Shown piece by piece: positions 61,688-64,000 of a stretch of 64,000 bases of DNA. Origin of the DNA: Methylocystis sp. Sn-Cys. GTDB taxonomy: Bacteria; Pseudomonadota; Alphaproteobacteria; Rhizobiales; Beijerinckiaceae. Both the position numbers and the translations under genes were made by a program. The stretch is from assembly GCF_016745395.1 (NCBI RefSeq), contig NZ_JAERVJ010000004.1:1-64000 (forward strand). The letters run 5' to 3'. The notes beneath the pieces were generated by a model, which made no database searches, had not been told where the DNA came from, and saw only the letters and a program-made list of their open reading frames with translations. How positions within the stretch are numbered: position 1 is the stretch's first letter; each line of letters begins with the position of its first letter.

Positions 61688-63163
61688 ATGCGGATCCCAT
61701 CGATTGCCCTCTGCGGTTTCACCGCCGCCTTCGTTTTCCTCCCTATCGCTGCTGACGCCGCCTCTCTTCAAGAAGCGGCTGCGGCGCTCGGCGCCGTCGA
61801 CGCGAAATCCCTCGAATTCTCTGGCGCCGGCCACTGGTATCAATTCGGCCAGGCGCCTGTGCCCGGCGGCCCATGGCCACAATTCGAGGTCAGCAACTAT
61901 TCTGCGAGCGTGAATTTCAACGCGCCCGCCCAACGCGTATTACTCACCCGCATCCAAACGGTCGAGCCCGGCCGCCAGCGCCCAACGCCGACCGAGCAGA
62001 AGCTCTCCTGGTTCGTGAGCGGCGACAAGGCATGGAATGTCGCCCCGCCCGCCAACGCGTCCCCTGACGCCGCGCCGGTCGCGACCCCGCAACCCGCCTT
62101 GGTCGAGGAGAGGGCGGCGGAAATCTGGACGACGCCACAGGGCTTTCTGAAGGCGGCTCTCGCCAATGGCGCAAAGTCGAGCGCTTCGGGCGCCGGCGTG
62201 CAAATCTCCTTCACGAGCGCCGGCCATAAATATGAGGGCTATATCAACGCCGCCAACCAGCTCGAATGGGTGCGGAGCTGGATCGATAGCCCGGTGCTCG
62301 GCGATACGCTCGTCGAGACAAAGTTCTCCGGTTACAAAGATTTCGGCGGCATTCAATTCCCGGCCGAACTGACCCGTAGCCAGGGCGGCTTTCCCGTTCT
62401 GCATGTGAAGGTCGCCTCGGCGAAGCTCAACCAGGCAGTCGACATCCCCGTCCCGGAAAATATCGCAAGCTCCAAGGCGCCGGCGCCGACTGTGACCGCG
62501 AACAAGCTGGCCGAGGGCGTCTATTGGCTCACGGGCGGCACGCATCACAGCGTCGCGATCGAGCAGAAGGACCACGTGGTGCTCGTCGAAGCGCCGCTCA
62601 ACGAAGAGCGCTCACTCGCGCTCATCGCCAAGATTGCCGAGATCGCGCCCAACAAGCCGATCAAATATGTCTTGAACAGCCATGTTCACTTCGACCACTC
62701 TGGTGGGTTGCGCACTTTCGTGGATGCTGGCGCGACGCTCGTGACTCACGAACTCGACAAGCCTTATTACGAGCAGGCGTGGTCGGCCCCGCATACGCTT
62801 CGCCCGGACCGCCTCGCGCAATCAAAGAAGGCTGCGAAGTTCGAGACCTATGCGGATAAATACGTTCTTTCGGACGGCGCGCGGCAGATCGAAGTGCATC
62901 GCATCGCCGGCAATGGGCACAGCGACGAACTGGCGCTCGTCTATTTGCCGGCGGAGAAAATTCTCATCGAGGCCGACGCTTTCACGCCGCAGGCAAAGGA
63001 TGCGCCGCCCCCGAAGAGCCCCAATCCTTACTCGGTGAATCTCTATGAGAATATCCAGAAGTTGAAACTGGATGTCGCGCAGATCGCCGGCCTCCACGGT
63101 CCGCGCGTCGGGGCTCTGGCGGACCTGCGCGCTGCGATCGGGCAACCTCCGCTCGCGCAATAG
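61688..63163 (+). CDS. Secreted metallo-beta-lactamase-fold hydrolase
   Basis: A 491-residue protein with a signal peptide (SIALCGFTAAFVFLPIAADA, cut near residue 24). An N-terminal domain of about 250 residues of unknown fold is followed by a metallo-beta-lactamase domain. Metal ligands are visible: the HxHxDH motif in NSHVHFDHSGG (His331, His333, Asp335, His336), His in GNGHSDE, Asp in IEADAFTP and His in GLHGPR. The activity (lactonase, sulfatase-like or other) is unknown. It is a separate transcription unit with its own strong terminator. A link to the efflux operon rests only on position and a shared upstream motif. Confidence 0.85.
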   Translation: MRIPSIALCGFTAAFVFLPIAADAASLQEAAAALGAVDAKSLEFSGAGHWYQFGQAPVPGGPWPQFEVSNYSASVNFNAPAQRVLLTRIQTVEPGRQRPTPTEQKLSWFVSGDKAWNVAPPANASPDAAPVATPQPALVEERAAEIWTTPQGFLKAALANGAKSSASGAGVQISFTSAGHKYEGYINAANQLEWVRSWIDSPVLGDTLVETKFSGYKDFGGIQFPAELTRSQGGFPVLHVKVASAKLNQAVDIPVPENIASSKAPAPTVTANKLAEGVYWLTGGTHHSVAIEQKDHVVLVEAPLNEERSLALIAKIAEIAPNKPIKYVLNSHVHFDHSGGLRTFVDAGATLVTHELDKPYYEQAWSAPHTLRPDRLAQSKKAAKFETYADKYVLSDGARQIEVHRIAGNGHSDELALVYLPAEKILIEADAFTPQAKDAPPPKSPNPYSVNLYENIQKLKLDVAQIAGLHGPRVGALADLRAAIGQPPLAQ

Positions 63164-63215
63164 GCCACGACGCGCGAACTTCCCCCTTGCTTTCATTCCT
63201 CTCCCTCAACTTGAG

Positions 63216-63242
63216 GCCGCCCCCTGGGCGGCTTTTTTTTTT
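63216..63242 (+). terminator. Rho-independent terminator
   Basis: GCCGCCC-CCT-GGGCGGC followed by ten T, about 53 bases after the metallo-beta-lactamase-fold gene. Confidence 0.95.
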
Positions 63243-63340
63243 GCGAAGCGCGGCTTGAGTGTTTCGAGTGCGGGCGCGCGGCGGAATTGCCTCCAGGGAA
63301 TTTGCGTCACACAAAATTCGTCTGAAGATCTCGTAATTAG

Positions 63341-63392
63341 GGAATGCATTCCCGGCGGGCTGAAAGCCCGACCGGGAACCCAGAGCCCATCA
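63341..63392. repeat. Composite repeat tail (copy 8), inverted
   Basis: ATTCCCGGCGGGCTGAAAGC, CCGACCGGGAACCCAGAGCC is the reverse complement of the palindrome tail at 108-137 and 25728-25750. It lies in the 381-base convergent gap 63164-63544, which otherwise shows only the terminator and no gene. Confidence 0.8.
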
Positions 63393-63544
63393 AATCAAGC
63401 GGCCTAATATCAATTGAAAAGGCAGAGGGCTTTCTACCGGAACAGGCCCTTAAGACTAAACCGACAAGACCGAGAAGAAAGGGGCAGGGGGCATGTCGGG
63501 ATGATGAAAGGATAAGGCTCCGAAGAGTGTCGGGGAGCGGCCGC

Positions 63545-64000
63545 TCAACTGGCCGCGCATTGGTCGAGCCAGACATCCGAAAGCCCACGTCTCTCGCATT
63601 TCCCGGCGAGGTACTTTTTGATCCGCGCGACTCTTTCACCATTCTCTTTTGAGCCCGGCGCAATCTTCGGGGTGTTGTTGGTGGCGATCAGCGAGAGAAA
63701 TTCCTCGTCGCTCAGTGACTGGAGCGGCTTACCGAACCACTTCGCCGACAAGGCCTCGAAACCATTTACGTCCAGGAACGCCGCCAACTGCGCGTTTTTG
63801 GATGAGAGAGGCGCAACCGCGAAATAGGCGATCAAAGTCTGTTTGATTTTCCCGAAGCCCGGATGAAAATCCTCGAAATAGAGCTTCTTGACGACCGACT
63901 GCGTCACGGTTGTCGAAAGCGGGTAGCTCCAGTCGACGCCGCTATGCGACCAGAAACGCGGATCCTGCACCTTGACCAGAATGTCCTGTCTCTCTTGCGA
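63545..64000 (-). CDS. Transglycosylase-domain protein (GT51-like), 5' end outside the window
   Basis: A partial gene, about 150 C-terminal residues visible, with the start beyond the window end. QDPRFWSHSGVDW, TVTQSVVKKLYF and KIKQTLIAYFAVAPLSSKN match the peptidoglycan glycosyltransferase family 51 pattern (E/D-DxxFxxHxGxD and T-Q-x3-KxLY), so it may polymerise lipid II or be a relative of that family. Residues after that are less conserved and end ...VWLDQCAAS. The catalytic Glu normally found in ED at the first motif is replaced by QD here, so activity is uncertain. Confidence 0.7.
   Translation of the reverse strand, partial: SQERQDILVKVQDPRFWSHSGVDWSYPLSTTVTQSVVKKLYFEDFHPGFGKIKQTLIAYFAVAPLSSKNAQLAAFLDVNGFEALSAKWFGKPLQSLSDEEFLSLIATNNTPKIAPGSKENGERVARIKKYLAGKCERRGLSDVWLDQCAAS

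Noticed and set aside
1-64000. CRISPR arrays, rRNA genes and complete insertion sequences
   Set aside because: Repeats seen are palindromic and dispersed, not regularly spaced; no rRNA signature or intact transposase was found.

Overview
The window looks like chromosomal DNA of a GC-rich alphaproteobacterium of the Rhizobiales (Hyphomicrobiales). The best guess is a Methylocystaceae-type methylotroph such as Methylosinus or Methylocystis. The reasons are a gene for formaldehyde-activating enzyme (fae), which marks tetrahydromethanopterin-dependent C1 metabolism; a Caulobacter/Rhizobiales-style cpa/tad pilus locus with CtrA-type sites; many alphaproteobacterial REP repeats (TCATTGCGAGGAG...); and the gene families themselves. 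No methane or methanol oxidation gene is in the window, so methanotrophy is inferred.

Region 1 (1-15.9 kb) has an amidase and a very-long-chain acyl-CoA synthetase, then a metY-metA pair, then a biosynthetic block of carrier-protein genes. One part is a carrier protein, an acyl-CoA dehydrogenase, a truncated SerRS-like amino acid:[carrier protein] ligase, a cupin and a class IV aminotransferase. The other part is a TPP enzyme and a GNAT protein, divergent from a second carrier protein, an AMP-forming ligase and an SDR. The ligase chemistry has precedent in Bradyrhizobium, but I do not know a described pathway or product for the whole block.

Region 2 (16-28.1 kb) is mostly housekeeping: tRNA-Pro(CGG), folA and thyA with a HEPN gene and an unknown partner between them, a Tim44-like membrane protein, hrpB with a repeat inserted in frame, a retropepsin-like protease, phosphomannomutase, and a ZnuD-like TonB receptor preceded by a Zur-box-like palindrome. 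Region 3 (28.5-39.7 kb) is a complete tad/cpa pilus locus: two TadE-like genes and a lone secretin-N-domain protein on the minus strand, then flp, cpaA, cpaB, cpaC, cpaD, cpaE, cpaF, tadB and tadC on the plus strand. cobS and dusA follow.

Region 4 (41.6-46.8 kb) looks like a decayed island next to the 5' end of dusA: a truncated integrase of the dusA-associated type, a TonB receptor with a small lipoprotein, AT-rich spacer, fae, and a frameshifted cytochrome c remnant. Region 5 (46.8-63.2 kb) has an OpgH-like glucosyltransferase, then an unusual set of pterin/flavin-type genes: a zinc-type dehydrogenase, a PTPS homolog lacking key residues, a family 4 glycosyltransferase, a methyltransferase, a stand-alone RibD-type reductase and GTP cyclohydrolase II. 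An MdtABC-like RND efflux operon and a secreted metallo-beta-lactamase-fold protein come next. The window ends inside a transglycosylase-like gene.

The two best candidates for an undescribed system are the aminoacyl-carrier-protein block (5.7-15.1 kb) and the pterin/flavin-like block (48.7-53.9 kb).
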